Below the pieces are notes generated by a model. The model did not search any database and had not been told where the DNA came from. It saw only the letters and a program-made list of their open reading frames with translations. DNA of 64,000 bases from Protea cynaroides. Taxonomy: Eukaryota; Streptophyta; Magnoliopsida; Proteales; Proteaceae. Position 1 is the first letter of the stretch. Every line of letters starts with the position of its first letter. Below are positions 23,745 to 34,612 of this stretch, piece by piece. A program made the translations under genes and the position numbers. The DNA is taken from NCBI GenBank assembly GCA_028583415.1, contig CM053269.1:41033016-41097015 (forward strand), given 5' to 3'.

Positions 23745-24626
23745 GATTGTGTAGGACATTTTTCGCAACAAAAGGTATCCCTTCTCTTCTTCTTGAGAGG
23801 AGTGCGTGCATAGCCTCTCTGTGGCAGCACAAAACTTACGATAGAATAACACTCCATCTCCCAAAGCACTTCCGCAAGGTTCCTTTGATGGGCTTACCTG
23901 ACGACTTCCCAAAGTACTCGTTAAAGCAGCAGTTCATCTCTTACATGGAATCCTACGCATCGCACTTCCCTATCCGCACCCAGGTTCGATTAGTCGATTG
24001 AGTCGGCAGAGTTCGATTCGAGCTGTGAGGTCTGGAGGGTTCGGACCCAAAACATGGAAAAACATCTGTCAATGGCTCATTGGGGCCACTGGAGAAAACG
24101 CTGAACCCGTAATACCTGACATTCCAAGGATAACAGCTTATATGGCCCTGTCATTCACACTAGCGTTTATCAATCTGGTGCAGACTTTCGGAATCAAAAG
24201 GTCTTGGTCGTTGGTTGTGGCAATTCCAGCATGGAAGTCTGCTTAGATCTCTGCAGTCATAATGCAAGCCCTCATATGGTTGTTAGAAAAGCTGCAAGTG
24301 ATTTACTCCCTTATTAGTAGCAACTACTTAGTGGGTTTTTCTGATTTTGTTCAGTCAAATTTGGTTCTTACAGGTCCATGTTCTACCTAGAGAGATGTTT
24401 GGATTCTCAACGTTTGGGATAGCGATGGCTCTCCTAAAATGGTTTCCCTTGAGACTGGTAGACAAGTTCCTGCTACTTATGGTCAACTTCACCTTGGGAA
24501 ACACAGGCCAGTTAGGCCTCAGACGACACGAAATAGGACCTATCGAGCTTAAGAACTTGATGGGTAAAAAACCCTGGTCCTTGATGCAGGAGCTCTATCA
24601 CAAATCAAAATCGGCAAGATCAAAGT
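23745..24626 (+). pseudogene. YUCCA-type flavin monooxygenase pseudogene (forward part)
   Basis: Translated pieces match YUCCA enzymes, which convert indole-3-pyruvate to auxin: KGIPSLLLERS, CIASLWQHKTYDRITLHLPK, the PKYSLKQQFISYMESYA region, VLVVGCGNSSMEVCLDLCS (NADPH-binding GxGNSGME site) and VHVLPREMFGFSTFG. The N-terminal FAD-binding glycine motif and the C-terminus after GKIKV are missing. There is a frameshift and a TAG near 23990 and another shift near 24570. An 80-nt intron (24294-24373) is retained with a GC donor (GCAAGT) and CAG acceptor, and the copy ends at what looks like the next donor (GTAATG, 24627). It is therefore a DNA-level fragment, not a retrocopy. Confidence 0.85.
24294..24373 (+). 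other. GC-AG intron retained in the YUCCA pseudogene
   Basis: It separates the KA|VHVLPRE codons, a known YUCCA intron position. The donor is GCAAGT and the acceptor TTCTTACAG. Confidence 0.65.
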
Positions 24627-24710
24627 AATGACATTCTTTACCTCCAAAAAAAAAAAAAAAGGGTAATGACATTGAAGCAATTTTGTTGTTTACTTAAAAA
24701 TGGATTGGGG

Positions 24711-24955
24711 TATGCCGGAATAGCCACAACGAACGACCAAGACCTTCTGATTTCGAAAGCCTGCACCAGATTGATAAACGCTAGTGTGAATGACAGGGCC
24801 ATGCAAGCTGTTTATCCCTGGAATGTCAGGTATTAAGGGCTCGGCGTTTTCTCCAGTGGCCACTATGAGCCATCAAGAGATGTATTCCATGTTTTGGGTC
24901 TGAACCCTCCAAACCCCACAGCTCGAATTGAACTCCGACTCGACTGACTGACCGA
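24711..24955 (-). pseudogene. Inverted second copy of the YUCCA middle exon
   Basis: Its reverse complement aligns to 24001-24234 at about 90 percent identity, covering FNSSCGVWRVQTQNME, VATGENAEPLIPDIPGI, HGPVIHTSVYQSGAGFRNQK and VLVVRCGYSGI. This copy keeps a better frame than the forward one but has its own stop (CTCTTGATGG) and a changed GxG site. With the forward copy it forms a stem of about 235 bp and a loop of about 475 bp. Confidence 0.85.
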
Positions 24956-24957
24956 AC

Positions 24958-25531
24958 TAATATTTAATTTACATAGATACAAAAGAGATTCAAAATTCAA
25001 ATCATGGTGTTGGTAAGATTGTGTGAATCATTGTGATTGAGTGATAGACATTTCAGGATACAGATGAATTGATTTACTCTTTTTATTTTAGGAGAGAAAT
25101 CATTAACAAATCTTTAATTTATACTGATAAAAAAGAAATTCGAAATTTAAATCCTGATGTTGGTTGTCATATGGGATATCATAATCTTTTGCCAACTATT
25201 GTTGGGAAAATTGTGTGAATCATTGTGATTGAGTGATAGACTTTTCAGTATACAGATGAATTGATTTACTCATTTTATTTTAAGAGAGAAATCATTAACA
25301 ATCTTTAATTTACAGTGATACAAAAGAGATTCAAAATTCAAATCCTGATGTTGGGTGTCATATGGGATATCACAATCTTCCGCTAGCTATTTTTGGTAAG
25401 ATTGTGTGAATCATTGTGATTGAGTGAATTATTGAGAGTGAGTGAATCACTGAGATTATGTGAATTACTGAGATTATGTGAATCAATCACTCAGATCACT
25501 AAGATTGTGAGAATCACTAAGATTCTTATCA
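24958..25531 (-). repeat. 3' LTR of the Ale-like copia, with internal tandem duplication
   Basis: On the minus strand it starts TGATAAGAATCTTAG right after the PPT. Compared with the 360-bp 5' LTR it holds an extra tandem copy with a 192-bp period (GTGATAGAC at 25041 and 25233) and lacks the last 75 bp or so (TATA and U5 end), so it is truncated at its left edge against the YUCCA fragment. Confidence 0.8.
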
Positions 25532-25545
25532 CCCCCTCTCAAGCG
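25532..25545 (-). promoter_or_regulatory. Polypurine tract of the Ale-like copia
   Basis: The minus strand reads CTTGAGAGGGGG immediately before the LTR start TGATAAG. Confidence 0.8.
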
Positions 25546-25719
25546 AACCAGGGCTGTGTGCACTGTGAGCTTACCACGTAGGAAAGAGAATTGCTAAGTT
25601 GACAAGGGCTTTGTAAGAATATCAGCTAGTTGATCCTTTGTAGATAACAACAAAACTTCAATCTCCTTGGCAGTAACTTTTTCTCGTACAAAATGAAAAT
25701 CAAGAGAAACATGTTTTGT

Positions 25720-27063
25720 TCATGTATAAAACCTGGGATTGACAAAGAGGTAAGTTGCCCCTAGGTTATCACACCATAGAATTGATCTTGGAGAATGACA
25801 AAGGTTGAGTTCGGCTAGGAGATGTTGCAACCAAGTTAGTTCAGCAGTTGCATTGGCTAGGGCTCGATATTCTGACTCTGTGCTTGAACGAGCAACATTT
25901 GTCTGCTTTTTAGAACTCCACGAGATGAGATTTGGGCCCAGATAGATACAATAGTCACTGGTAAAGCGAAGGTCATCTAGACAGCCCGCCCAATCAGCAT
26001 CAAAATAAGCTTGCAAAGATAGGGATGAGGCACAACACAGATGCATACCAACTAATATTGTGCTTTAGGTAGCGTAGGATTCGCTTGATAGCAGACCAAT
26101 GATCCTTAGTTGGACTGTGCATAAATTGGCAGACTTTATTGATAGCAAATCCAATTTCTAGCCCGATAAAAGTTGCATATTGTAAGGCACCAACAATGCT
26201 CCTATAATATGTGGCATCGACAAAGGGAGTACTGCCCGATTTGGTAAGTTTTACATTGGTTGCAGTAGGTGTGGAAACCCCTTTAGCACCATCCATCTTG
26301 GCTCGTACAAGCAAGTCTCAAATATATTTTTGTTGGCTGAGAAATAGACCATTAGTGTCTTTGTGGGCCTCGACCCGTAGAAAATAATGCAAGAGGCCTA
26401 GATCAAGCAATTTGAATAGTGAATTGAGCTCATGAATAAGTTCTGTGATGGTGGTAGGATCACTCCCTGTGATGATAATATAATCTACATAAACCAGTAG
26501 GATGATGTGATGTCCATTTTGTAAGCTAAGAAATAGTGATGGATCAGATTTTGTGCTCTCAAAACCCATTGTATGCAGACCATGACTAAGTCGTGAGAAC
26601 CAGGCTCGTGGGGCTTGTTTGAGACCATATAGGGCTCGATGAAGGCGACAAACTTTTTGTCATGAAGTAGAGTCAATGAATCTAGGTGGCTGAGCCATGT
26701 AGACTTCTTCTTCCAAGAAACCATGGAGAAATGCATTGTGTACATCCAATTGGTGAATATGCCAGCCCTTTGATAGTGCAAGTGTCAAGACTGTGTGTAT
26801 TATAGCAGGTTTGACCACTGGACTGAATGTCTCACCATAGTCCAGGCCCTCAGTTTGATTGAAGCCTTTGGCCACTAAACGGGCTTTATAATGATCCACT
26901 GTACCATCAGGTTTTCGTTTGATCTGAAAAACCCATTTACACCCAATGACATTTTTCTGAGGGGGTAAATGTTCTAGTGTTCAGGTACCATTTTGAAGCA
27001 AGGCATTAAACTCATGCTGCATTGCATCTTGCCAATGTGAAACTTTAGTTGCTTCAGTAAAAC
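25720..27063 (-). pseudogene. Copia reverse transcriptase (C-terminal part) and RNase H
   Basis: From 27063 leftward the translation shows VIGCKWVFQIKRKPDGT, YKARLVAKGFNQTEGLDYGE, TFSPVVKPA and LDVHNAFLHGFLEEEVYMAQ. The catalytic box follows as YVDYIIITG (canonical YVDD, so one catalytic Asp is lost), then KGVSTPTATNVKL, the YRSIVGALQYAT box, and RNase H motifs DADWAGCLDD, SSKKQTNVARSSTESEYRAL and WCDNLGA. Frameshifts near 26640 and 26315 and the lost Asp make it inactive. It continues the frame interrupted at 29233 by solo LTR 1. Confidence 0.85.
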
Positions 27064-27365
27064 TGTAAGACCCACACTCTGAAAACTCAGTCTAACCTAA
27101 GTTTCGCATCGTGACAGGTCTTTAATCATAACCGGACCAAAAGACGAGGCCGGATGACGAACCACATAATTCAGTTATGAAAAATGAATGATTTTGACCA
27201 AGTTGCACATACTGGTCTGACATACCAGTTGAACTATTCATCCAGTCGGTATGTCTAATTGGAGTGACTGTACTAGTGGAGATGGACTCCAGTGGGTCCC
27301 ACACTCCAACTGATTCCTAAAGTCCTTTTATATGTAGGAAACCTTCCTAGAATAGTATCCCACTT

Positions 27366-27373
27366 TATAAATA
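27366..27373 (+). promoter_or_regulatory. TATA box in solo LTR 1
   Basis: TATAAATA about 145 bp before the predicted leader-exon donor, at the same place as in the other gypsy LTRs of the window. Confidence 0.55.
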
Positions 27374-28015
27374 AACCCTTTCACCTCCATAGATCCCTTT
27401 TAGTGAATCTCAAACCCTAGAGCCATTTAGAAGGAGATTTGAGAAGGAGCCGAGAGAAAGGAAGCTCTACGAGAGGGGATTCTGTTGGGAGGAGAGCACC
27501 ACCAGTCATAGAATATCAATAAGTGTGCTATCCCTGTAGGAAGGTTTGGTTGTGGATCAATACCGTGAAACGGAGTATTGATTCGCAACCCTAATTTCTG
27601 TAAAACCCTAATTCTCAGTGAGATCCATTCTAAGAAGGATGGGAACACTGTTCTATGACTTCAAATGAAGAATAACCTAAACCCAGGTGACCTAACATGT
27701 ATCTTGACCCTAGAATGGTTTAAGAGAAACCCTGAAACCAAATCGATGACCAACAAGAGAGGGAGGTCCGAGAATGGACTCTCAGACCCATACCGTTGGA
27801 ACATACCGACTGGACGGTATGCCTAGGAAGTATGCTATACCGCCTGGACATACTGGTCTAACTGGTAGTCCAAGCGGTATATACCGCCTGGACATACTGG
27901 CTGGACTTTAAGTCCGACCGGTATGCCTGTCCGAGTGAGGTTTGTTGGCTAAACTCGGTTCTGGCCAACTAGAACCCTAGCAATCTAATTCTAATCAATA
28001 AATATGAACATGTAG

Positions 28016-28947
28016 GACTTGTGGACGATGTGAGTGGACTCTGTGACCCAGAGAAGACTTGCTATCACACGTCAGGTAGGGGGCAAAACCCCAAACCCTA
28101 ATTAACTAAACAGTAAAACGTTGCTTCTGTCTCTGTTGTTTGTTGTCTGTGCATATCACAAGTCATATTATTTTATTTATTGCTATTATATGTTCATGAA
28201 TACTCGTTATGCTAGGATTGTTGTTTGTTATACATGTGATTGTTTTCGTTGGTGTGCAGAATGTGAAAGAGAGTGGAACCCTGGATATATCCTCACACTA
28301 ACACCTTTTTGTATCACCGTCTACCTTAGCGAGCTTGGTACAAGTAGGGCATCAGGGGGAGGATGTGATATGTGGTTCATCCTGGCTATCAGACTCGAGT
28401 CCTATCTCTATGTCGTAGGGAGCTATGCTAGGGTAGGGCCATAGATACTGTGATAACATATAGGACTAGTTAGACACGAAACCCATTTGCAAACCCTGGC
28501 TAATAGGGAAGTAGGTATTGATGTGGAGTAGAGTATCAGGGGGAGGACGTGGCATGTGGTTCATCCTGGCTACCAGACTCAAGCCCTATCTCTATTCTTG
28601 AGTGAGTTTAGTGGGCGGTAGCAGTGTGCCATCTGTTGGGTGTTACCACACTCTAGTGCATGGAGGTGCGGTGGCCGCCAAACCTTACCATAGTACTTTG
28701 CATGTTATACATGACCTAATATAATGTTATCTCGTGCATTTGTATATTGCATTGTCTTGTTTCTTACTGAGCTAAATTGTGAGCTCACCTCGAATATATA
28801 TATTCTTTTTTAGATGTTGATACAGGTTACACCGTTGAGGATTTTGTGGCTGCTCCAACATATGGGACTATAGCTGCATTAGATGCACATGCAGAGGAGG
28901 ACGAACATGATACTTCATGCGAGTGTTCCTACTGTGTGTTTCTTTAG
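28016..28947 (+). CDS. LTR microgene, exons 2 and 3, solo LTR 1 copy
   Basis: Exon 2 is 28016-28075 (60 nt) between ATGTAG and CAG|GTAGG. Exon 3 is 28814-28947 (134 nt) after TTTTTTAG, ending in TAG. Joined in phase 1 they stay open; exon 3 ends EEDEHDTSCECSYCVFL. The nucleotide sequence differs clearly from elements A and B, mostly at third codon positions. The exon 1 donor near 27517 is degraded, and no AUG start is identified. Product function unknown. Confidence 0.4.
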
Positions 28948-29232
28948 GAGTTAGGAGTTTATTCTTTATTCTTTTCAGTTGAGTATAAGAGGATGTAATA
29001 ACTTATTTGTTTATGTTTTGGTTTGAGAATAATTTGGATACTTTATTTATTTAAAATTAGAAGACTCAGTTCATTTGTTTAAAGCCTTCATTGCATTTGG
29101 TACATTCTGATTGTAGTTAGTGGTGTGGACTGTTTGTTGACACAATTTATTGAGATCCTAGTATGAACCGTTGGTTTAGTGGCGGTTCATTCACACTTCT
29201 GGTTTCAGTCGAAATTAGGGTGTGACAAAAAC

Positions 29233-30387
29233 ATGATGGTTCCACCTCATCATAGTTGGTATTTGATAGGGGATGACGAGTTGCTACAAATGTGACATGG
29301 TCAGGAAAGACTTTGGGCTTCCAAACCCAAGTGTTGTGCCGTTGTGGCAATTGAAAATGTTCCTCTAGGAGGTTGGGTTGAGCTTGGGAAGTGGCAGGAT
29401 GAGGTGGCGATAATGGAACTACTGGTGAGTCATGAGGGACCATAACATTGGAAAGTGGTGGTGTAGGGTGGGGTGGAACTGTAGGGATGAGGGTAGAGGT
29501 TGTGGACAGTGGCCTTTTAGGTTGATTATCAGGACAAATATTGGTAGTCGTAGCAAGAGGAAATTCTTGTTCATAGAATAGTACATTTCTCGATATGTAG
29601 ATTCGACAACTTGGATGGTGAAGACATTTATACCCTCTATGCTTGGGACTGTAACCAATAAAAACACAAGGGAGTGATCTTGGTTGCAATTTGTTGGTAT
29701 TGTAGGATGGAAAATACAACCATAAACCTTCAGCAAAGTGTAATCCGTCCTGGATTTGAAAAGAATCTCCCATAAAGATGACTTTGTTGTGGGCATCCTA
29801 TTTATGAGAAAGACAGTAGAAGTAAAAGCATCATCCCAATAAAATAGATGAACCTTAGCATTATGTAACATAGTCAATCCAGTTTCAATAATATGTTTGT
29901 GCTTCCTTTTAGCACGACCACTTTGTTCATGGGTGTGAGGACAAGAGAAAAGATGAAGAATGCTATTTGTTTCCAAAAATTTATAAACATTGCGGTATTC
30001 ACCACCCCAATCCGTCTGCATAGCTTTGATTGGTCGATCAAAAAACTTTTCTACTTGTCATTTAAATAATTGAAAAATATTATAAACATCATATTTGTGT
30101 ACCATGGGAAAAAACCAATAATATTTGCTATAATTGTCTATAAAACTGACATAAAATCGATTACCATTATAAGAAGAGACAGGAGATGGTCCCCATATGA
30201 TCTAAGGGGCCAAATGAAACAGAATTAGAAGCATAAAATCAGAGTTTGTGAGTTTTACCTAATGGGCAAGAGGAACAAAACGAGACTTTATTACTGTCTT
30301 CTATTACCAATTTATTTAAGGAGACAATTTTCTTGGTGATATGTGGAGAGGGATGCCCTAACCTTTGAAGCCATATGTCTATGGAAG
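29233..30387 (-). pseudogene. Copia integrase and start of reverse transcriptase
   Basis: From 30387 leftward: IDIWLQRLGHPSPHI and the CSSCPLGKTHKL zinc-binding end of the gag-pre-integrase domain, then integrase core words QTDWGGEYRN, CPHTHEQSGRAKRKHKHIIE and the conserved NRMPT, and the linker FIGYSPKHRGYKCL and VLFYEQEFPL toward the reverse transcriptase. Several frameshifts (near 30240, 30020 and 29770) break it. It is flanked by the two insertions and joins in frame to both neighbours. Confidence 0.85.
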
Positions 30388-30603
30388 TGTCACACCCCAA
30401 TTCCGCAGAAGTGTGAGTGAACCGTCTCCAAATCATAGTTCACACCAGGATCAATAGACCGTGTCAACCAATCATTCCAAGCAGTCTACTTAATCAGAGA
30501 ATAATACATAGCATCGGAAATAGTAGATGAATGAACTGAGTACTATGTTGTAATTAAAATAAATATTCAAATTATTCCATAATTTGAATATTTATAAGGT
30601 GAG
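30388..30603 (-). repeat. Remnant of the G1 3' LTR (last 215 bp)
   Basis: The minus strand ends CGGAATTGGGGTGTGACA and includes the CTGGTGTGAAC...GGTTCACTCACAC block present at the end of every gypsy LTR here. It joins directly to RT sequence at about 30600. Confidence 0.85.
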
Positions 30604-31290
30604 ATACTTGGCCTTATAAATCCCTTGTCTACTAATTCTTGTAACTGAGTTTTTAACACCTTTAACTCAGTAGGAGCCATCTTGTAAGGTGCTTTAGACA
30701 CAGGCGCCACCCCTGGTAGGAGATCTATCACAAACTCAGTAGCCCTGTCTGGTGATAATCCGGGTAGGTCTTCTGAAAATACATCAGGAAATTCTCGTAC
30801 TACTTCAATATCCTCTATTTTTGGCAAGTCAGCGGTCACGTCCACCACTGATACGAGGTATCCTACTTCCCCTTTCACTAAGCACTTTCTTGCTTTTAGG
30901 GCTGAGAGTATAAGTTTTCTCTTCCTAGGCAACTTAGCCCCTTTAAAGTTGAACTCCTTCCCTTCACTGTCCTTGAACACCAACTTCTTCTCAGCACATA
31001 ACAAGTTTGCTGAATGTTTAGATAACCAGTCTATTCCCAGAATGACATCGAAATCTGACATCTCCAGCTAGACTAGATTGACTTCCAACTCTCGTCCTTC
31101 AATATGCACTGGGCAAGGCTCATAATATTCTTCTAATACCATCTCAATTCCCATGGGGGACCGGACTAACAGACTTGGTTCCAAAATCTTGATGGGTTGA
31201 TCTAGTCCTTTTTCGAATGATACCAACACAAAGGAATGGGTGGCCCCTGAGTCAAACAGGACTCTGACGGGTAATCCTGCTATATTTACT
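30600..31290 (-). pseudogene. G1 protease and N-terminal reverse transcriptase
   Basis: Minus strand: LFDSGATHSF (aspartic protease active site), FDVILGIDWLSKHSANLLC, PRKRKLILSALKARKC, the EFPDVFSEDLPGLSPDR linker, and KAPYKMAPTELKVLKTQLQE of the RT start. It stops at GFIRPSISP where the deletion joins it to the LTR remnant. One in-frame stop follows the ELEVNLV region. Without the RT palm it cannot function. Confidence 0.85.
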
Positions 31291-31673
31291 GTACTTGAGG
31301 TTTTTTAAAAAAATTTCCTTTAGTTTTAAATGCTCAAATAACAATGCAGTAATTAAGGAATGAATATAGAATCATACCTTTAACCACATCTGGTGATGCG
31401 GCTGCCTCTTCTGTAGTAACGGCATAAACTTTGCCTTCTTGTTGTTCCCTTCTTGGCAGTGGACAAGTTCTGGCATAATGACCCACCTGTTGGCAATTAA
31501 AACACTTTACGTTGGGGTTCTGTCCCGTTGCCTGTTGTATCACTGTAAGAGCAGGTCTGGGAGGCACTGTACTAGTGGCCTGAATGGACGGTATGGTCTG
31601 TTGCTTCTTCCGCCTTGGACCTCAGGGTTTGGTCTCTTTAGACCCCTATTTTGTGCAAAGAAGCTATCTCTCT
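31291..31673 (-). pseudogene. G1 gag C-terminus with zinc knuckle, and gag/protease intron
   Basis: The minus strand reads DSFFAQNRGLKRP then NPNVKCFNCQQVGHYARTC (CCHC knuckle) and GKVYAVTTEEAAASPDVVK, followed by GTATGATTC..., an intron-like stretch of about 90 nt that would be removed to reach the protease. The upstream half of gag is at 34097-34612, split by solo LTR 2. Confidence 0.75.
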
Positions 31674-32673
31674 TGTAACAACCGTATTCTAAAACTGGGT
31701 CTAAACCATGGCTTTATATGATGACAGGTGTCCCAATTATAACCGGACCGGAGGGCGAAGCCGAGTGACGAGCCACTCAAATTTCAGGTAAGAAAAAGAA
31801 TACAAAAATGGCTAAAACTCCATACCGGTCTCACTATACCGGTTGCAGTATAGTGCAACCGGTATGTGCAACCGGTATGTATACCGGCTGCACTATACCG
31901 ATTGCGGGGTCTCCAACCGGTATGTGCGACCGGTATGCCTGATTCCTGCTGTAGATAGACTCCAGTGAGCCTTTCTCTCAGAATGGAAACTTGGACATTC
32001 TGAGGAAAACCTTCCATGGATGGTCTCCCTCTATTAATAGAGAAGGAGACACTCCATTGCTCCTTCTCAAACACCCTAGCCATCTGGAGAAGAACTGAGA
32101 AGGAGCAAGGAGGAGGTAGCCGCCCAGGAAGGAGAGCACGCCGCCAACCGACAACCGCCGGTAAGTGCTCTATACTGTTAGTAATGTTAGGATGTCGGAT
32201 TGGAGCCGCGAAGCGGCGCAGCGATCCAAAAGGCCTAGGACTTCCGTTAGTTTCTCATTTGGATCTAACCTAGGTTTGATACGGCGTTCTAGCTGAGATC
32301 CGAAGGCCACTAGAGGGTTTGGACCTTAGTAAAGGATAGGGGAAACCCTAGAGACCTAACTGTTAGCCAACAAGGAAGGGAGATCCGAGATCTCGCTCTC
32401 GGATCCAAACCGCAGGGTACACCGGATGGACTATAGGTCCAGCGGTATGGGCTTACGGTATATACCGCAGGCACATACCGGTCTCACTCAGTGAGATCTG
32501 AGTGAGACCGGTAAGTGCCACCGGTATATACCGGTCGCACATACCGGTTGCAGTATGTGCAACCGGTACCTGCGACCGGTATGGGTTTTCGAGCCTGGTT
32601 TGCTCGGTCAAACCTGGTTCGACCTCTCAAAACCTTTATGAATAGGTGCTAACTTATAAATGTGATTATGTAG

Positions 32674-33608
32674 GACCCGTAGACATTGTGAGTAAGCTCT
32701 CCGACGCGAACGGGATCAGTATCATGCGTCAGGTAAGGGACAAGACCCCAAACTTAAATTAAATAAAGAACAGTAAGCCTTTGTGAATAAATTATGAATT
32801 TAAATGTTTGATTGATGTCTGTGCATCTCACATGCCATGTAGTTAATGCTTTTGTTAATATCCTGTTCATGCATTTCATATGCTAGGATTGTTGGATGTT
32901 AGGCATGTGTATGTTTTAGTTAGTGTGTAGAATGTGAAGGGGATGTGCCCTGGATATATCCACAGCTAACACTTTTCTCGTATCGTCTTTATCTTAGCAA
33001 ACTCAGTGCGAATAGGGTATCAGGGGGAGGACGTGGGATTGTGGTTCTTCCTGCCCACCAGACTCGAGCCCTATCTCTATGTCGTAGGGAGTAGTGTCGG
33101 GGGTAGGGTCGTATAACCTTTACTTTAGCGGACTTGGTACGACTAGGGTATCGGGGGGGAGGACGTGGGATTGTGGTTCTTCCTGCCCGCCAGACTCGAG
33201 CCCTATCTCTATGTCGTAGGGAGCCGTGCTGGGGTAAGGCTAATGATACTGTATTGACATCTAGGACTGGTTAGAAACGGAACCCACTTGCAAGCCCTTG
33301 CCAATAGGGGTTTAGGTATTGGTACGGTATGGGGTATCAGGGGGAGGACGTGTGATTGTGGTTCTTCCTGCCCGCCAAACTCGATTCCTATCTCCATATC
33401 GGAGTGAGTGTTGTGGGGCAACAGCAGTAGTGTGGCAGGTGCCTGACTGTTGGGTATGCTCACACTCTCGTGCATGGAGGTGCGGTGGCCGCCAAACCTT
33501 ACCATAGCATATTTGCAAGTTATACCTGGCCCAAATTGTAATGTTATCTCATGCATATTGTATTGTTGCATTGGTCTTGTACTTACTGAGCTAAGTTGTG
33601 AGCTCACC

Positions 33609-33693
<85 letters not shown>

Positions 33694-33838
33694 CTTTTCG
33701 GATCTTGATGCGGGGTATACGGTGGAGGGACTTCATGGCTCCAGCTCCCAATACGATGTGGCTGCCCGGACTCCCGGACCAGTGGAGGACGAGCATGATG
33801 CGTCATGCGAGTGCTCGTTCTGTGTCTTTTCTCAGTGA
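32674..33838 (+). pseudogene. LTR microgene, solo LTR 2 copy
   Basis: The leader exon ends at 32160 (CCGCCG|GTAAGTGC). Exon 2 is 32674-32732, one base shorter than the usual 60. Exon 3 runs to the TGA at 33836 and ends VEDEHDASCECSFCVFSQ, but its acceptor reads TTTTCG instead of TTTTAG and its middle is frameshifted. An (AT)n expansion sits just before exon 3. Confidence 0.4.
33612..33691. repeat. (AT)n microsatellite, about 80 bp
   Basis: Pure TA repeat inside solo LTR 2, at the spot where related LTRs have a short ATATATAT. Confidence 0.98.
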
Positions 33839-34096
33839 TAGGTTTATTTTCAGTTAAAGCTTTGTAATAATTATTATTTAAATTTTGATGGATGATGGAA
33901 TAAGTTGGATATTTATTTAAATTACAATTTAGATCTCGGCTCATTTATTTATTTCCACTGCTATGTAATATATCTCTGATTTTGTTAGACTGCTTGGGAA
34001 TGATTGGTTGACACGGTCTATTGAGATCCTGGTGTGAACCGTGGTTTAGATCCGGTTCACTCACACTTTTGGTTCAACCGGAATTGGGGTGTGACA

Positions 34097-34612
34097 TCTC
34101 TGGTTTGCTTCGATGACTCGAGATACATGTACAGCTTCATTATAGATTTTTAATCCTCGCCCCAACACATGCTCTCTTATGACACCCCGAAGACCCATGG
34201 TGAAACGGCGAGTCTTAGTTTCTTCCTCCTGCATATTGGTTGGAGCGAAGAAGAATAACTCCTCATACCTCTGTTGGTATGCCTCTACGGTCAATTGGGA
34301 TTGCTGCAAATTAAGGAACTCCCTCTCCATCTGATCGCGGAAACTCCTGGGAAAATATTTTTCAAAGAAGGCCTCCTTGAATATGGGCCAAGTGATTATC
34401 TGATGCTTTGTCTCCAGATACACTCTGGTTGAGTTCCACCATCCATTGGCCTCTTCCTTCAGCATGTGGGTAGTATATAATACTTTTTCCCCATCAAGAC
34501 ACTCTAGTAGGTGGAAGTTCTTCTCCATTTCAGCTATCCACTGCACTGGCCACAGTGTTTTCCCTGGCTTCCCTGTAAAAGTTGGTGGCTTGAGCTTTAA
34601 GAATCCATCATT
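34097..34612 (-). pseudogene. G1 gag, N-terminal and central part
   Basis: The minus strand reads FLKLKPPTFTGKPGK, LWPVQWIAEMEKNFHLL, EEANGWWNSTRVYLE, FFEKYFPRSFRDQMEREFLN and RRFTMGLRGVIREHVLG, a Ty3/gypsy capsid (retrotransposon gag) domain. The start of gag and the primer site are deleted, so FLKLK joins LTR sequence directly. Confidence 0.85.

Larger units (their letters stand above)
27064..29227 (+). repeat. Solo gypsy LTR 1
   Basis: It begins TGTAAGACCCACACTC and ends GGGTGTGACA, and is flanked by a perfect AAAAC duplication (27059-27063 and 29228-29232). It lies inside the copia pol frame; removing it joins EPSCF to TEATKVSHWQ without a shift. At 2164 bp it is a complete LTR left by recombination between the two LTRs of a full element. 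Confidence 0.95.
31674..34096 (+). repeat. Solo gypsy LTR 2
   Basis: It begins TGTAACAACCG and ends GGGGTGTGACA, flanked by a perfect TCTCT duplication (31669-31673 and 34097-34101). Excision joins VIEANQR to DSFFAQNRG of G1 gag. It has three internal copies of a roughly 130-bp unit (32990-33400) and an (AT)n run. Confidence 0.95.

Noticed and set aside
22856..23832. Frames of 196-299 codons made mostly of X
   Set aside because: They span the 500-N gap and have no evidential value.
24960..25530. Regular GAATCACTGAGATTA units as a CRISPR-like array
   Set aside because: Units are unequal, lie in a copia LTR, also occur in the other LTR at 50200-50310, and the genome is a plant.
33209..33944. 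Long frames on both strands with Ile-Tyr repeats
   Set aside because: They are translations of the (AT)n microsatellite at 33612-33691.
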